DNA from: an uncultured bacterium
GTDB taxonomy: Bacteria; Bacteroidota; Bacteroidia; Bacteroidales; Muribaculaceae
Assembly: GCA_905214735.1 (NCBI GenBank)
Contig: CAJMNI010000012.1
Location: 1 to 53,794 of the forward strand
DNA: 53,794 nucleotides
Direction: 5' to 3'
Shown: piece by piece, positions 8,242 to 16,414 of the stretch
How positions within the stretch are numbered: the stretch's first letter is position 1
Layout of the letters: each line of letters opens with the position of its first letter
The notes under the pieces: generated by a model
Told to the model about the DNA's origin: nothing
The model's database searches: none
The model's input: the letters and a program-made list of their open reading frames with translations, nothing else
Position numbers and translations under genes: made by a program

Positions 8242-10283
8242 TATCCGACCGGGCAGCCGGGCTTAACCTCGGCCGAAGGGGAAACCACCGTGAGGCTGCC
8301 GTCGGGATTGACGGCGCTCATGATCATTCCCTGGCTCTCGATGCCCATCATCTTGCGGGGCGCGAAGTTGGCCACGAAGCAAACCTCCTTGCCTACGAGA
8401 ACAGAGGGGTCTTCATAGCTCTGCGCGATGCCGCTCAGGATCGTGCGCTGTCCGAAACCGTCGTCGATCAGGAAGCGGAGCAGTTTCTTCGATTTCTTAA
8501 CCTTCTCGCATTCGAGCACCTTGCCGACGCGGATATCGAGCTTCTCGAAATCCTCAAACGAGCATTCCTCTTTCACCGGCTCCGGCTCCCAGTTCTTGAG
8601 CTGATTCTCTTTGTCGGTGTCGATCAGGCGCTGCACCTGGGCCTCGATCGGGGCGTCGTCGATCTTCTCGAAGAGGAGATGCGGCTCCGCGATGACAGAT
8701 CCGGGGGCGAGCAGGTCGAATTTTCCGGCCATATCCCAGGAGATCTTCTCCATGCCGAGCATCTTGCGGAGGTCGGCGCTCATGAAGGGGGTGAAGGGCT
8801 CGAACACCACCGCGATGTTGGCGCAGATCTGCAGGGCGACGTTGAGGATGGTGGCCACGCGCTTCTGGTCGGTTTTCCAGAGCTTCCAGGGCTCGGTGTC
8901 GGCGAGATATTTGTTGCCGGCGCGGGCCACGTTCATCGCCGCGCGGAGAGCCTCGCGGAATTTGAACTGCTCGATGAGCGAGGAGGCCTCTTCGGCGGCG
9001 TCTCTCACCTCCGCCATCACGTCGAGATCGATCTGCTGAAGCTCTCCCGCTTCGGGCACATGACCCTCGAAATATTTATGGTCGAGCACCATGGCGCGGT
9101 TCACGAAATTGCCGAGAATCGCCACGAGCTCGCTGTTGTTGCGCGTCTGGAAATCTTTCCAGGTGAAGTTGTTGTCTTTCGTCTCGGGGGCGTTGGCGGT
9201 CAGCACGTAGCGGAGCACGTCCTGCTTACCGGGGAAGTCGCGCAGATATTCATGGAGCCATACGGCCCAGTTGCGCGACGTGGAGATCTTCCGGTCTTCG
9301 AGGTTGAGGAATTCGTTGGCCGGAACGTTGTCGGGAAGGTTGTAGCTGCCGTCGGCCATGAGCATGGCGGGGAAGACGATGCAGTGGAACACGATGTTGT
9401 CCTTGCCGATGAAATGGATCATGCGGGTCTCGGGGTCTTTCCACCATTTCTTGTAGTCGTCGCCGACGAGGTCGATAGTGTTGGAGATGTAGCCGATCGG
9501 GGCGTCAAACCAGACGTAGAGCACCTTTCCTTCGGCCCCTTCCACGGGGACGGGGATACCCCAGTCGAGGTCGCGGCTCACGGCGCGGGGCTGAAGCCCC
9601 ATGTCGAGCCATGACTTGCACTGGCCGTAGACGTTGGGCTTCCATTCCTTGTGCTCCTCGAGGATCCACTTCTCGAGGCGGGGCTGCCACTTGTCGAGGG
9701 GGAGGTAATAGTGGGTAGTCTCGCGCATCACGGGCACGCTGCCGGTGATTGCCGATTTCGGGTCGATGAGGTCGGTGGCGTTGAGGCTCGTGCCGCAGGC
9801 CTCGCACTGGTCGCCGTATGCTCCCTCCGCGCCGCAGTGGGGGCATTTGCCGGTGACATAGCGGTCGGCGAGAAACTGTCCGGCCTCTTCGTCATAGAGC
9901 TGCTCGGATGTTTTCTTCACGAATTCACCTTTGTCGTAGAGGCGGCGGAAGAAGTCGGAGGCAGTGCCCCGGTGGGTATCGGAGGTGGTGCGGCCGTAGA
10001 CGTCGAAGCTGATGCCGAACTCCTTGAAGGAGTCGCGGATGAGCGTATGGTAGCGGTCGACGATATCCTGCGGGGTTACGCCCTCGTTGCGGGCCTTGAT
10101 GGTGATGGGCACGCCGTGCTCGTCGCTGCCGCCGATCAGGAGAACCTCCTCGCCGCGCAGACGCTTGAAGCGGGCGTAGATGTCGGCCGGGACATAGACA
10201 CCGGCCAGATGGCCGATGTGAACCGGACCGTTGGCGTAGGGCAACGCCGTGGTTATGAGCGTTCTTTTGAAATTCTTTTCCAT
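8241..10283 (-). CDS. metG: Methionyl-tRNA synthetase
   Basis: 680 residues; charges tRNA-Met with methionine. Class I signature PYANGPVHIGHLAG near the N-terminus (HIGH variant) and KISTSR as the KMSKS loop. A zinc knuckle is visible: CPHCGAEGAYGDQCEACG around residue 145-162. The C-terminal 110 residues (FEKLDIRVGKVLECEKV... RKMMGIESQGMIMSAV) form the tRNA-binding EMAP-II/Trbp111-like domain that dimerises the enzyme. The start ATG at 10283 directly precedes the conserved region. Transcribed from a gap of about 160 bp after tRNA-Pro; that gap has a GC-rich stretch with CTGCCGGAGC repeated and the tRNA-Pro terminator. Confidence 0.97.
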   Translation of the reverse strand: MEKNFKRTLITTALPYANGPVHIGHLAGVYVPADIYARFKRLRGEEVLLIGGSDEHGVPITIKARNEGVTPQDIVDRYHTLIRDSFKEFGISFDVYGRTTSDTHRGTASDFFRRLYDKGEFVKKTSEQLYDEEAGQFLADRYVTGKCPHCGAEGAYGDQCEACGTSLNATDLIDPKSAITGSVPVMRETTHYYLPLDKWQPRLEKWILEEHKEWKPNVYGQCKSWLDMGLQPRAVSRDLDWGIPVPVEGAEGKVLYVWFDAPIGYISNTIDLVGDDYKKWWKDPETRMIHFIGKDNIVFHCIVFPAMLMADGSYNLPDNVPANEFLNLEDRKISTSRNWAVWLHEYLRDFPGKQDVLRYVLTANAPETKDNNFTWKDFQTRNNSELVAILGNFVNRAMVLDHKYFEGHVPEAGELQQIDLDVMAEVRDAAEEASSLIEQFKFREALRAAMNVARAGNKYLADTEPWKLWKTDQKRVATILNVALQICANIAVVFEPFTPFMSADLRKMLGMEKISWDMAGKFDLLAPGSVIAEPHLLFEKIDDAPIEAQVQRLIDTDKENQLKNWEPEPVKEECSFEDFEKLDIRVGKVLECEKVKKSKKLLRFLIDDGFGQRTILSGIAQSYEDPSVLVGKEVCFVANFAPRKMMGIESQGMIMSAVNPDGSLTVVSPSAEVKPGCPVG

Positions 10284-10394
10284 TATCGTGAGTTTTGATT
10301 ATTCCTTGATTGGGGCCGGGCTGCGGAATTCCGGCTGCCGGAGCCGGGCAAGATGCCGGCGCCGGGCGGGCTGCCGGAGCTATTGCCCAAAATG

Positions 10395-10431
10395 AAAAAA
10401 ACGCATTCAAGCCGGTGGCCTGCATGCGTTT
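10395..10431 (-). terminator. Terminator of the tRNA-Pro gene
   Basis: On the minus strand AAACGCAT (10424-10431) pairs with ATGCGTTT (10399-10406), with an inner GGC/GCC stem, then a run of T (10395-10400). Confidence 0.75.
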
Positions 10432-10444
10432 ATCACATTCTCAG

Positions 10445-10518
10445 TCGGGGTGAGGCGACTCGAACGCCCGACCTCTACGTCCCGAACGTAGCGCGCTAAC
10501 CAACTGTGCTACACCCCG
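10445..10518 (-). tRNA. tRNA-Pro (anticodon CGG)
   Basis: 74 nt without encoded CCA. The acceptor pairs CGGGGTG with CACCCCG, discriminator A. The anticodon arm is CTACG-TTCGGGA-CGTAG, giving anticodon CGG, which reads CCG codons. The T arm contains GTTCGAGTC. It has its own promoter and terminator. Confidence 0.95.
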
Positions 10519-10535
10519 ATTTGCGATTGCGACTG

Positions 10536-10566
10536 CAAAGTTAATAAAAATTTCCGTCTCCCCCAA
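10536..10566 (-). promoter_or_regulatory. Promoter of tRNA-Pro
   Basis: On the minus strand TTG (10564-10566), 20 nt, then TAACTTTG (10536-10543). It is followed by GCAGTCGCAA, a motif also present at the tRNA-Glu promoter. Confidence 0.75.
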
Positions 10567-10603
10567 TATTTTTCGCAATTTTCTTGCGTTTTCCGCTCTA
10601 TCC

Positions 10604-11314
10604 TCAGAACTTTTTGCCTCCTACAATGCCGTAGAATGTGAGCCATAAGATTTTGGCGTCCATAGCCCAGGAACCGTGCTGCATATAGTAGAGGTCGTAG
10701 TGGAGGCGGGTCACCATCTTGTCGAGCGTGTCGGTATAGCCGTTGTAGAGAGTGGCATAGCTCGTAACGCCCGGACGGATCTGGTAGAGATATTTGTAGC
10801 GCTTGTCGCGCTCCATGATCTTGTCGATATAATATTGGCGTTCGGGGCGGGGGCCGATGAAGGCCATGTCGCCGACAAACACGTTCCAGAGCTGCGGGAG
10901 TTCGTCGAGATGGTGCTCGCGGAGGAATTTGCCGACTTTGGTGAGGCGCGGGTCGTTCCCTTCGTTGTAGAGCTGCGGTCCCTCCTTCTCGGCGTCAAGC
11001 CGCATGGAGCGGAATTTATAGATATTGAAGGGTTTGCCATCCTTTCCGATGCGTTCCTGCTTATAGATCGCCGCGCCGCCGTCCTCGCGCTTCACGAGGA
11101 TATAGCATATAAGATAAAGGGGTGAAAACAACAGCAGGAGCAATCCGGCGAGAGTAGCGTCGAAGCATCTCTTCATCGCACGGCCCACGACGCCCATGCC
11201 CGGCTTGATGGGGCGTCCGTCGTCGACGGGCGACACTCGTTTGTCGGCATTGCGGTCGGCCGCTTCTGCTGCAGAAGCGCCGTCGGTGTTATCACGGCTA
11301 TTGTTTTCAGTCAT
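10604..11314 (-). CDS. Polyprenyl-phosphate sugar-1-phosphate transferase (exopolysaccharide initiation)
   Basis: 236 residues, bacterial sugar transferase family (WcaJ/EpsL-like C-terminal catalytic part). It loads the first sugar-phosphate of a polysaccharide repeat onto undecaprenyl phosphate at the inner membrane. A charged N-terminal tail (1-45) precedes KRCFDATLAGLLLLLFSPLYL (about 48-70), the re-entrant membrane helix with its basic start and SPLY. Then come QERIGKDGKPFNIYKFRSM, DELPQLWNVFVGDMAFIGPRPE and the RPG motif IRPGVTSYATLYN, all family hallmarks. It lacks the extra N-terminal membrane domain of full-length WbaP. It lies 105 nt downstream of the tRNA-Glu/rpsT unit and its terminator, so it may have a separate start or depend on read-through. 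Confidence 0.9.
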   Translation of the reverse strand: MTENNSRDNTDGASAAEAADRNADKRVSPVDDGRPIKPGMGVVGRAMKRCFDATLAGLLLLLFSPLYLICYILVKREDGGAAIYKQERIGKDGKPFNIYKFRSMRLDAEKEGPQLYNEGNDPRLTKVGKFLREHHLDELPQLWNVFVGDMAFIGPRPERQYYIDKIMERDKRYKYLYQIRPGVTSYATLYNGYTDTLDKMVTRLHYDLYYMQHGSWAMDAKILWLTFYGIVGGKKF

Positions 11315-11351
11315 TTATGCAGTGGATATGCGCAGAGTAAAGCAGAGAGCA

Positions 11352-11396
11352 TTTAAAAATAGATGAGGCCGGCATCTGTTTATGATAGCCGGCCTC
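11352..11396 (-). terminator. Terminator after the tRNA-Glu / rpsT / tRNA-Glu unit
   Basis: On the minus strand GAGGCCGGC (11388-11396) pairs with GCCGGCCTC (11365-11373), followed by ATCTATTTTTAAA. Confidence 0.8.
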
Positions 11397-11418
11397 GGAA
11401 TAGGATGGATTTGGGGAG

Positions 11419-11490
11419 TAGCCCATAGCAGAGTCGAACTGCTCTTTAGAGAATGAAAATCTCTCGTCCTAACCGATAGACGAATGGGCC
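11419..11490 (-). tRNA. tRNA-Glu (anticodon TTC), distal copy
   Basis: 72 nt. The acceptor is GGCCCAT with ATGGGCT (first pair G-U), discriminator A. The anticodon arm is AGAGA-TTTTCAT-TCTCT, giving TTC. Identical to the copy at 11868-11939. It lies downstream of rpsT and upstream of a terminator, with no promoter of its own seen. Confidence 0.95.
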
Positions 11491-11576
11491 GACACAAATC
11501 CTTGACCGTCGGCAGGCGGAACGCTGACTTCGGAAGTCACGGCGCCGGAGCTGCTGAGCGGGGGATTATTACTATT

Positions 11577-11828
11577 TTAAATTTTGTTGATGTGCTTAGC
11601 CAGGCTGCTGCAAAGGTTGGCCGCTTTGTTTTTCGAGATGATGTTCTTGCGGCCGAGACGCTGAAGAAGGGCGCTTGTCTTGTTGTAGGCCTTCTCTGCC
11701 TCTGCTTTGTCGGTCATCTTGCGGATACGGCGCACTGCTGTACGAGCTGTTTTTGCCCAGTAGCGGTTCTCAAGCTTTCTTGTTTCCGACTGGCGAATTC
11801 TTTTTAATGACGATTTATGGTTTGCCAT
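11577..11828 (-). CDS. rpsT: 30S ribosomal protein S20
   Basis: 83 residues, very basic, the usual length for S20, which binds 16S rRNA early in 30S assembly. Typical start MANHKSSLKRIRQSETRKLENR and helical pattern throughout (AVRRIRKMTDKAEAEKAYNKTSALLQRLGRK). The gene lies between two identical tRNA-Glu genes with 39 nt to the upstream one and no promoter in that gap, so it is most likely expressed from the tRNA-Glu promoter at 11980-12011 and released by tRNA processing. Confidence 0.97.
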   Translation of the reverse strand: MANHKSSLKRIRQSETRKLENRYWAKTARTAVRRIRKMTDKAEAEKAYNKTSALLQRLGRKNIISKNKAANLCSSLAKHINKI

Positions 11829-11867
11829 TTTAAAAATTTCTTTTGTATCTTGGTTGGTTAATTATTG

Positions 11868-11939
11868 TAGCCCATAGCAGAGTCGAACTGCTCTTTAGAG
11901 AATGAAAATCTCTCGTCCTAACCGATAGACGAATGGGCC
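11868..11939 (-). tRNA. tRNA-Glu (anticodon TTC), promoter-proximal copy
   Basis: Same 72-nt sequence as 11419-11490: acceptor GGCCCAT/ATGGGCT, anticodon loop TTTTCAT. First gene of a tRNA-Glu / rpsT / tRNA-Glu transcription unit. Confidence 0.95.
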
Positions 11940-11979
11940 GCCTTGATGGCAACTGCGCTCTGTGCGCATTTTGCGACTG

Positions 11980-12011
11980 CAAAAGTAGTAAAATTTTCGG
12001 TAACTCCCAAA
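11980..12011 (-). promoter_or_regulatory. Promoter of the tRNA-Glu / rpsT / tRNA-Glu unit
   Basis: On the minus strand TTTG (12008-12011), 20 nt, TACTTTTG (11980-11987), then GCAGTCGCAA as at the tRNA-Pro promoter. Confidence 0.75.
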
Positions 12012-12096
12012 TATTTTCCCTTTTTAGCGCATTTTTAGGCGTTATTCGGGTCTTATTTGCCGTTTTTCCGAAAATTTTACTCCTTTTTCGGCGCTA

Positions 12097-15000
12097 TCAG
12101 CGCACGTAGACTTTCTCTCCGGCCACGATGTAGAGGCCCGGAGCCAGCGCGACTGTGGTGACGCCGGCGTCGACGCTGACGTTCTTCACTGCCATTCCCT
12201 GGATGTTGAAAATCGTGAGGTCGGCTGCAGCGGATGCATTGATCACGATCATGCCGCGGCCTGCGTTGACTCTGAGTCCGCTATCGCCTGCAGCGATCTG
12301 CTCCACGCCCGATGTCTGGCGCGTGAAGGTCATTTTCCAGTTTGCCGGATCGTAGGCAAACGTGATGTCGGACGGCGCGTCGATTCCCGACACGTCCCAG
12401 ATGCCGCGGGTCATGCCGGCTATTTCAGCATCGGTAAATACCTCAATCTCCTGACCGACCGGACTGAGGTCGGTCGAGGCATCGTCATAATAGTAATACT
12501 TGATCGAAGTATAAGGATAGGCAAAGGGGGATTTGGTAAACGAGAATCCCATGATGTCGGAAACACCTTCGACAGTGCCGGTGTAAATTCCGGAACCGTT
12601 GTCAACGAGGGCATTCTTCTTCAATTCATCAAGATTCTCTATCGACGGATTTGTCTTCCATGCCCCCTTGCTGTCGCAAAGGAGAACGAAGTAATTCCGG
12701 TTGGCGCTTTCGGAATGGATCGTCACGCTCTTGTCGGCTTCGTTGACGGCAATCGCAACAGTGCCTGCGGCGGGATTGACGAAGCTCCATTCTGCAGCCG
12801 CGCGGGCGGCCGCGCGGGCGCTCTTCCCTCCCCGGGGCGTCTGAACGGCATATTTGCCGGTGTAGCAGCCGAAGGAGTCGAATTCTATCTCAACATTACC
12901 CTCGGCCGGAACAAGCACGTTCCCTTCGCCGTCGAGGATATTGAAGCCGGTTTCTCCTGCGGGAACCCCGGGAAGAACCACAGTCTGCATGTTGTCGGCT
13001 TCTGCGGAGGGATTCAGAGCCTGCTCCAGATCGGAATTGTCGCTGCTGATCGACGCAAGTTCCTTATACGCCTCTCCTGCCACGCTACCCTTGATGGTGT
13101 TGGCAAGAAGATCGACGGTCACGTTCATTTCGCGCTCGGATGTGACCTGAGGCAATTTGCAGCCATAATGGTCGTAGCCTATGTTGATGCTCAGATCGTT
13201 TCCGTCGAAATAGTAATTCTGATCGGGAGTGTAGCTCCATCCTATTCCGTCCGTCTCATAATAATCGCCTCCTATCGTAAGCTTGTTGTAGGGAACCTCG
13301 GGGCTGGGATTTGCCTCATCGTAAGCCGGATTCGGAATCTCGCAATAATACTCTCCGCCGGGTTTAAGTGTCACCTTACCGCTAAAGGAGACGCCGTTCC
13401 GGTCGCTGCGGGTGAGAGTGGCGTATTCCATTCCGGTCCCGGGAATATAATTACGCCACCGGATTTCTTCGATGTTTTCAAAATCGATAAACCTGGAGGA
13501 ATTGACAAACAGGAGTCCCCCTTTCCAGTCGCTGATCACCGAACGCGTCCTCAAGAATCCGTAGTTCCAGTCATATTTATGATAGTATGCGAATCCGTCG
13601 ACGAGTTCGACGTCGGCAGTCTGAATGGCGCCCATGCCCGATGCGGTCCATCCGAGGCCGGGGAGCATGAAGGCTATCTCGTTCTTTCCGGCCGGCAGAT
13701 TGAGGAAGAGGCCGTTGCGCGTGGAGCTGTTGTAATAATAATCGGCAAATTCGGCGCGGGTCTTGATTGTCGGAAGCTTGTCGCCGTTGAATGAGCCTGT
13801 CAGATAAATGTTGTGGTTGCAATCCCGTTCAAGATAGAGCGTATTGGTGTTGGTGTCGACTGTCACCCTGTAGAGCAGAAGCACTCCCCCGTTGCCCTTC
13901 TCGAGCACGATGGGATCGGGAGCCTCTGTCGAAACGCCCTCGTTGACCGCATATTTCACTTCCGCCACGTTAAAGCGGTCGTAAACCGGGAGATAATCTG
14001 CCGAAGGAGCGGCCAGGACATAACTGCAAGCCCATTCAGGCTCGTCGGGCGAGATGGGAAGCTGACGGGTGAATATCTTCAGATTGTCGGTGGAAAAGGT
14101 CAGGCCGTAATAGACGCCGTCGGCAACCTTCTCCATTTTCTCCATACCGTTGATGCCTTCAAACCAGAGTCCTGTCTGTTCGGCGCCGGCAGGATGATAT
14201 TCAATCGGATTTTTCGACAGCGTGATGGTCCGGTTTTCCGTATTGATCAGAATATACATCTTTCCCCCTTGCCAGTCGGGGAATTCCCAGTTGCCGAGCC
14301 CGTTGTCGACATAATTGTCGGTAAACTTGTCGCCCAGCTCGCAGGTCTTGACATAGAAATCTTCCTCCGCCGAACCGACCGAACAAGCGGCCGACCAGCC
14401 GCCAAGCTCTTTGAAGAAGCGGAACTGCGGAGCGGCCGGAATCTCGAATTCGCCATACATTCCTTCGGCGCAGGGAGTGAGCTGCCAGTCTTTATAGAAG
14501 TCGGCGTTCGCGGCCGTCGGCGATTTCCAGTCGTTGGGCGTTCCGACGAGATACCATCCCCGGCTATTTTCGCCGATGTTGAATTTCACCGACGGATTTG
14601 CCCCGGTGGTGACGGTCACTTCGACCGGGCCGCCTGCCCATTCGGGATACGTCCAATAGCCGGAATCGCCATCGGTCGAAGAAGCGGCGCGGCTGTAAGC
14701 CTCCCCTTTGGCATTGAAGACAAGTTCGCGGTCGTCCGAGCCGGGCACGAACAGAGTGTTGTTCTCACCCTTTGCGGCGAGACCGGATACGAAACGCACG
14801 CGGAATCCCCCTTTGGGCATGTCGACGTTGAAATGATAGCTGCCGTCGGCCTCGGGGAATGCGACGGCGGCATACTGGTCCATCACTGCCTTGGAGGCGC
14901 CGCTCCAGGGCTCGAACAGACGGTCGTCGAGCCGGAGCACCATCGCGCCGGTGTAATCGACCGGGGTCTCCCCCTCTACGACATCGGGCATCACGGTCAC

Positions 15001-15813
15001 GAAACCATACTTGTCGCTCGCTGTGTAAACATTCAGCACGCCCCCTTTCCAGTTGTTGACCGTAAACCAGCCATCACCCTCCGATGAAGGCCTGATGCTC
15101 GTCTTCTTGTTGATTTTGTCTATGGCGAAGTCGCCGCCCGAATATCCGAGCGACTGCTTTTTGCCGACGTTGTAGAATTTGAACTTGCAGTCGCCGGCAG
15201 GAACGTAGATCACCGCCGCGTTGGCGCCCGAATCGTTGACCTTGTAGTATTGGTCAAGCGTTTCCAGCGTCGGAACTTCCTGATTGCTGAAATAGATCAC
15301 TCTGGCGTTGTCATAATCCCAAGCATAGAATTTGTTGCTGTTGAGATCCACGCGCATCGCCACATTTTTATTGGCAGTGTTTTCGAGTTTATAAGTCTTG
15401 GCGTACTGGCCGGGAACATGCTCTTTCACCTCTACCGGCACCGAGAAGCAGCCCGACAGGCCAAGCTCCGGCACGATGAGATCCGTGCCCCTTTCGCATT
15501 CGCCGACAGGATTGACCAGATTGGCATAGGCATGCGACCATTCGTCGGGATTCTCGCTTTCGAACAATGCCGTGTAAATCCTGAAATACCAGTAATTGGA
15601 AGCAGGAGCCGTAAGAACTCCTTCGTAGATGTTGCTTCCCTCGGCCGTTTCGGTCAGCTTTGAGTTTGCAAACGCTTCCTCGTTGGCCGTGACAGGCGCC
15701 TTCCAGCCGATGTTGTCGCCAGCGACATAGAGAGTGCGCAATTCTGAAAAGGCGGGCGCGCACCAGACCGCCAAGGCCGCCACGAGAAGCAGCTTTCGTA
15801 GTAATCGATACAT
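12097..15813 (-). CDS. Large secreted multi-domain beta-sandwich protein with C-terminal sorting-like tail
   Basis: 1238 residues. Signal peptide about 1-23 (LLLVAALAVWCAPAFS). The body is a series of modules of roughly 120-150 residues that open with patterns such as LYVAGDNIGWKAP, WYLVGTPNDWKSP, IYLTGSFNGDKLP and often contain FRFF or a 'W-P-D-W-x-G-G' loop (EYPEWAGGPVEVTV, EFPDWQGGKMYILI, ISDWKGGLLFVN). This recalls SusE/SusF-type starch-binding modules, but I cannot confirm binding residues. The last 60 residues (LTIFNIQGMAVKNVSV...LAPGLYIVAGEKVYVR) resemble a type IX secretion sorting tail. Likely a surface or secreted glycan-binding protein; function unproven. It is the last gene of a minus-strand series from the Wzi-like gene, 136 nt after the lipocalin-like gene. 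Confidence 0.7.
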   Translation of the reverse strand: MYRLLRKLLLVAALAVWCAPAFSELRTLYVAGDNIGWKAPVTANEEAFANSKLTETAEGSNIYEGVLTAPASNYWYFRIYTALFESENPDEWSHAYANLVNPVGECERGTDLIVPELGLSGCFSVPVEVKEHVPGQYAKTYKLENTANKNVAMRVDLNSNKFYAWDYDNARVIYFSNQEVPTLETLDQYYKVNDSGANAAVIYVPAGDCKFKFYNVGKKQSLGYSGGDFAIDKINKKTSIRPSSEGDGWFTVNNWKGGVLNVYTASDKYGFVTVMPDVVEGETPVDYTGAMVLRLDDRLFEPWSGASKAVMDQYAAVAFPEADGSYHFNVDMPKGGFRVRFVSGLAAKGENNTLFVPGSDDRELVFNAKGEAYSRAASSTDGDSGYWTYPEWAGGPVEVTVTTGANPSVKFNIGENSRGWYLVGTPNDWKSPTAANADFYKDWQLTPCAEGMYGEFEIPAAPQFRFFKELGGWSAACSVGSAEEDFYVKTCELGDKFTDNYVDNGLGNWEFPDWQGGKMYILINTENRTITLSKNPIEYHPAGAEQTGLWFEGINGMEKMEKVADGVYYGLTFSTDNLKIFTRQLPISPDEPEWACSYVLAAPSADYLPVYDRFNVAEVKYAVNEGVSTEAPDPIVLEKGNGGVLLLYRVTVDTNTNTLYLERDCNHNIYLTGSFNGDKLPTIKTRAEFADYYYNSSTRNGLFLNLPAGKNEIAFMLPGLGWTASGMGAIQTADVELVDGFAYYHKYDWNYGFLRTRSVISDWKGGLLFVNSSRFIDFENIEEIRWRNYIPGTGMEYATLTRSDRNGVSFSGKVTLKPGGEYYCEIPNPAYDEANPSPEVPYNKLTIGGDYYETDGIGWSYTPDQNYYFDGNDLSINIGYDHYGCKLPQVTSEREMNVTVDLLANTIKGSVAGEAYKELASISSDNSDLEQALNPSAEADNMQTVVLPGVPAGETGFNILDGEGNVLVPAEGNVEIEFDSFGCYTGKYAVQTPRGGKSARAAARAAAEWSFVNPAAGTVAIAVNEADKSVTIHSESANRNYFVLLCDSKGAWKTNPSIENLDELKKNALVDNGSGIYTGTVEGVSDIMGFSFTKSPFAYPYTSIKYYYYDDASTDLSPVGQEIEVFTDAEIAGMTRGIWDVSGIDAPSDITFAYDPANWKMTFTRQTSGVEQIAAGDSGLRVNAGRGMIVINASAAADLTIFNIQGMAVKNVSVDAGVTTVALAPGLYIVAGEKVYVR

Positions 15814-15949
15814 AAGGTTAATATTAAGTTGTTATTATAGTGAAATTTATCCTATACTTAAGCAGAGAAAGCGATGGAGAAGGAGAGGAAGGAAAGAGAG
15901 AAGGGAAAAAGGAGAGATTATGGGAGAGAGGAGAGGGAGGAGGGCCGCG

Positions 15950-16372
15950 TCAGAAGCGGCGGCAGGTGATCAGCTTGGTCGATGTGCGCAGCCGCAGTCT
16001 TTTGGAGTTGGCTTTTTCCACGGTGAAGACCACGGGGTTTTCATCGATGCCGTATGGACGGAGCTGGTCGGCGCCGTTGATGTCGGGGAATTCGACGGCG
16101 AGGCGGTGGTCGCCCTTGTCATAGTCTATGATGCCGGTGTAGGAGCCGAATGTGCCGGAACGGAGCTGCATCAGCTCGAGGTTGATGGCTATGAAAACCT
16201 GGCTTCGGCTGTAATCTGTCACCTCGCCGGTGGCGAGCGTTTCGATGGTCAGGACTTTCCAGTTGCCGTCGATTTTGCCGTTGTGGCTCGCGCGGCGGCA
16301 GGATCCGGCAGCAAAAAGCAGCATGACTCCGGCCAGGACTAAAAGCGAGCGCATTATATTTTTGCGATTCAT
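15950..16372 (-). CDS. Lipocalin-like lipoprotein
   Basis: 140 residues. Lipoprotein signal with LLFAAGSC, acylated Cys at 25. The mature part begins NGKIDGNWKVLTIE, the G-x-W signature of small Bacteroidetes lipocalin-like domains, followed by alternating strands (QVFIAINLELMQLRSG, YTGIIDYDKGDHRLAVEF) and a basic end. Such proteins are short beta-barrels on the periplasmic or cell surface with unknown ligands. It starts 42 nt after the Wzi-like gene stop, so the two are probably co-transcribed. Confidence 0.7.
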   Translation of the reverse strand: MNRKNIMRSLLVLAGVMLLFAAGSCRRASHNGKIDGNWKVLTIETLATGEVTDYSRSQVFIAINLELMQLRSGTFGSYTGIIDYDKGDHRLAVEFPDINGADQLRPYGIDENPVVFTVEKANSKRLRLRTSTKLITCRRF

Positions 16373-16414
16373 TATTTTCTGTGTTTAGAGGTTGCTGAGG
16401 AGAGAAGCGTGATC

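Noticed and set aside
8184..9614. 476-codon plus-strand frame at metG
   Set aside because: Antisense of metG, low in recognisable motifs, and running through the terminator repeats.
10284..10444. A SAM or other riboswitch before metG
   Set aside because: The gap contains only the tRNA-Pro terminator and simple GC-rich repeats; no riboswitch core motif is visible.
12068..12091. CCGAAAA/TTTTCGG hairpin after the 1238-aa gene as an intrinsic terminator
   Set aside because: The stem is short and AT-rich and is followed by AAAAAC rather than a U-tract on the minus strand.
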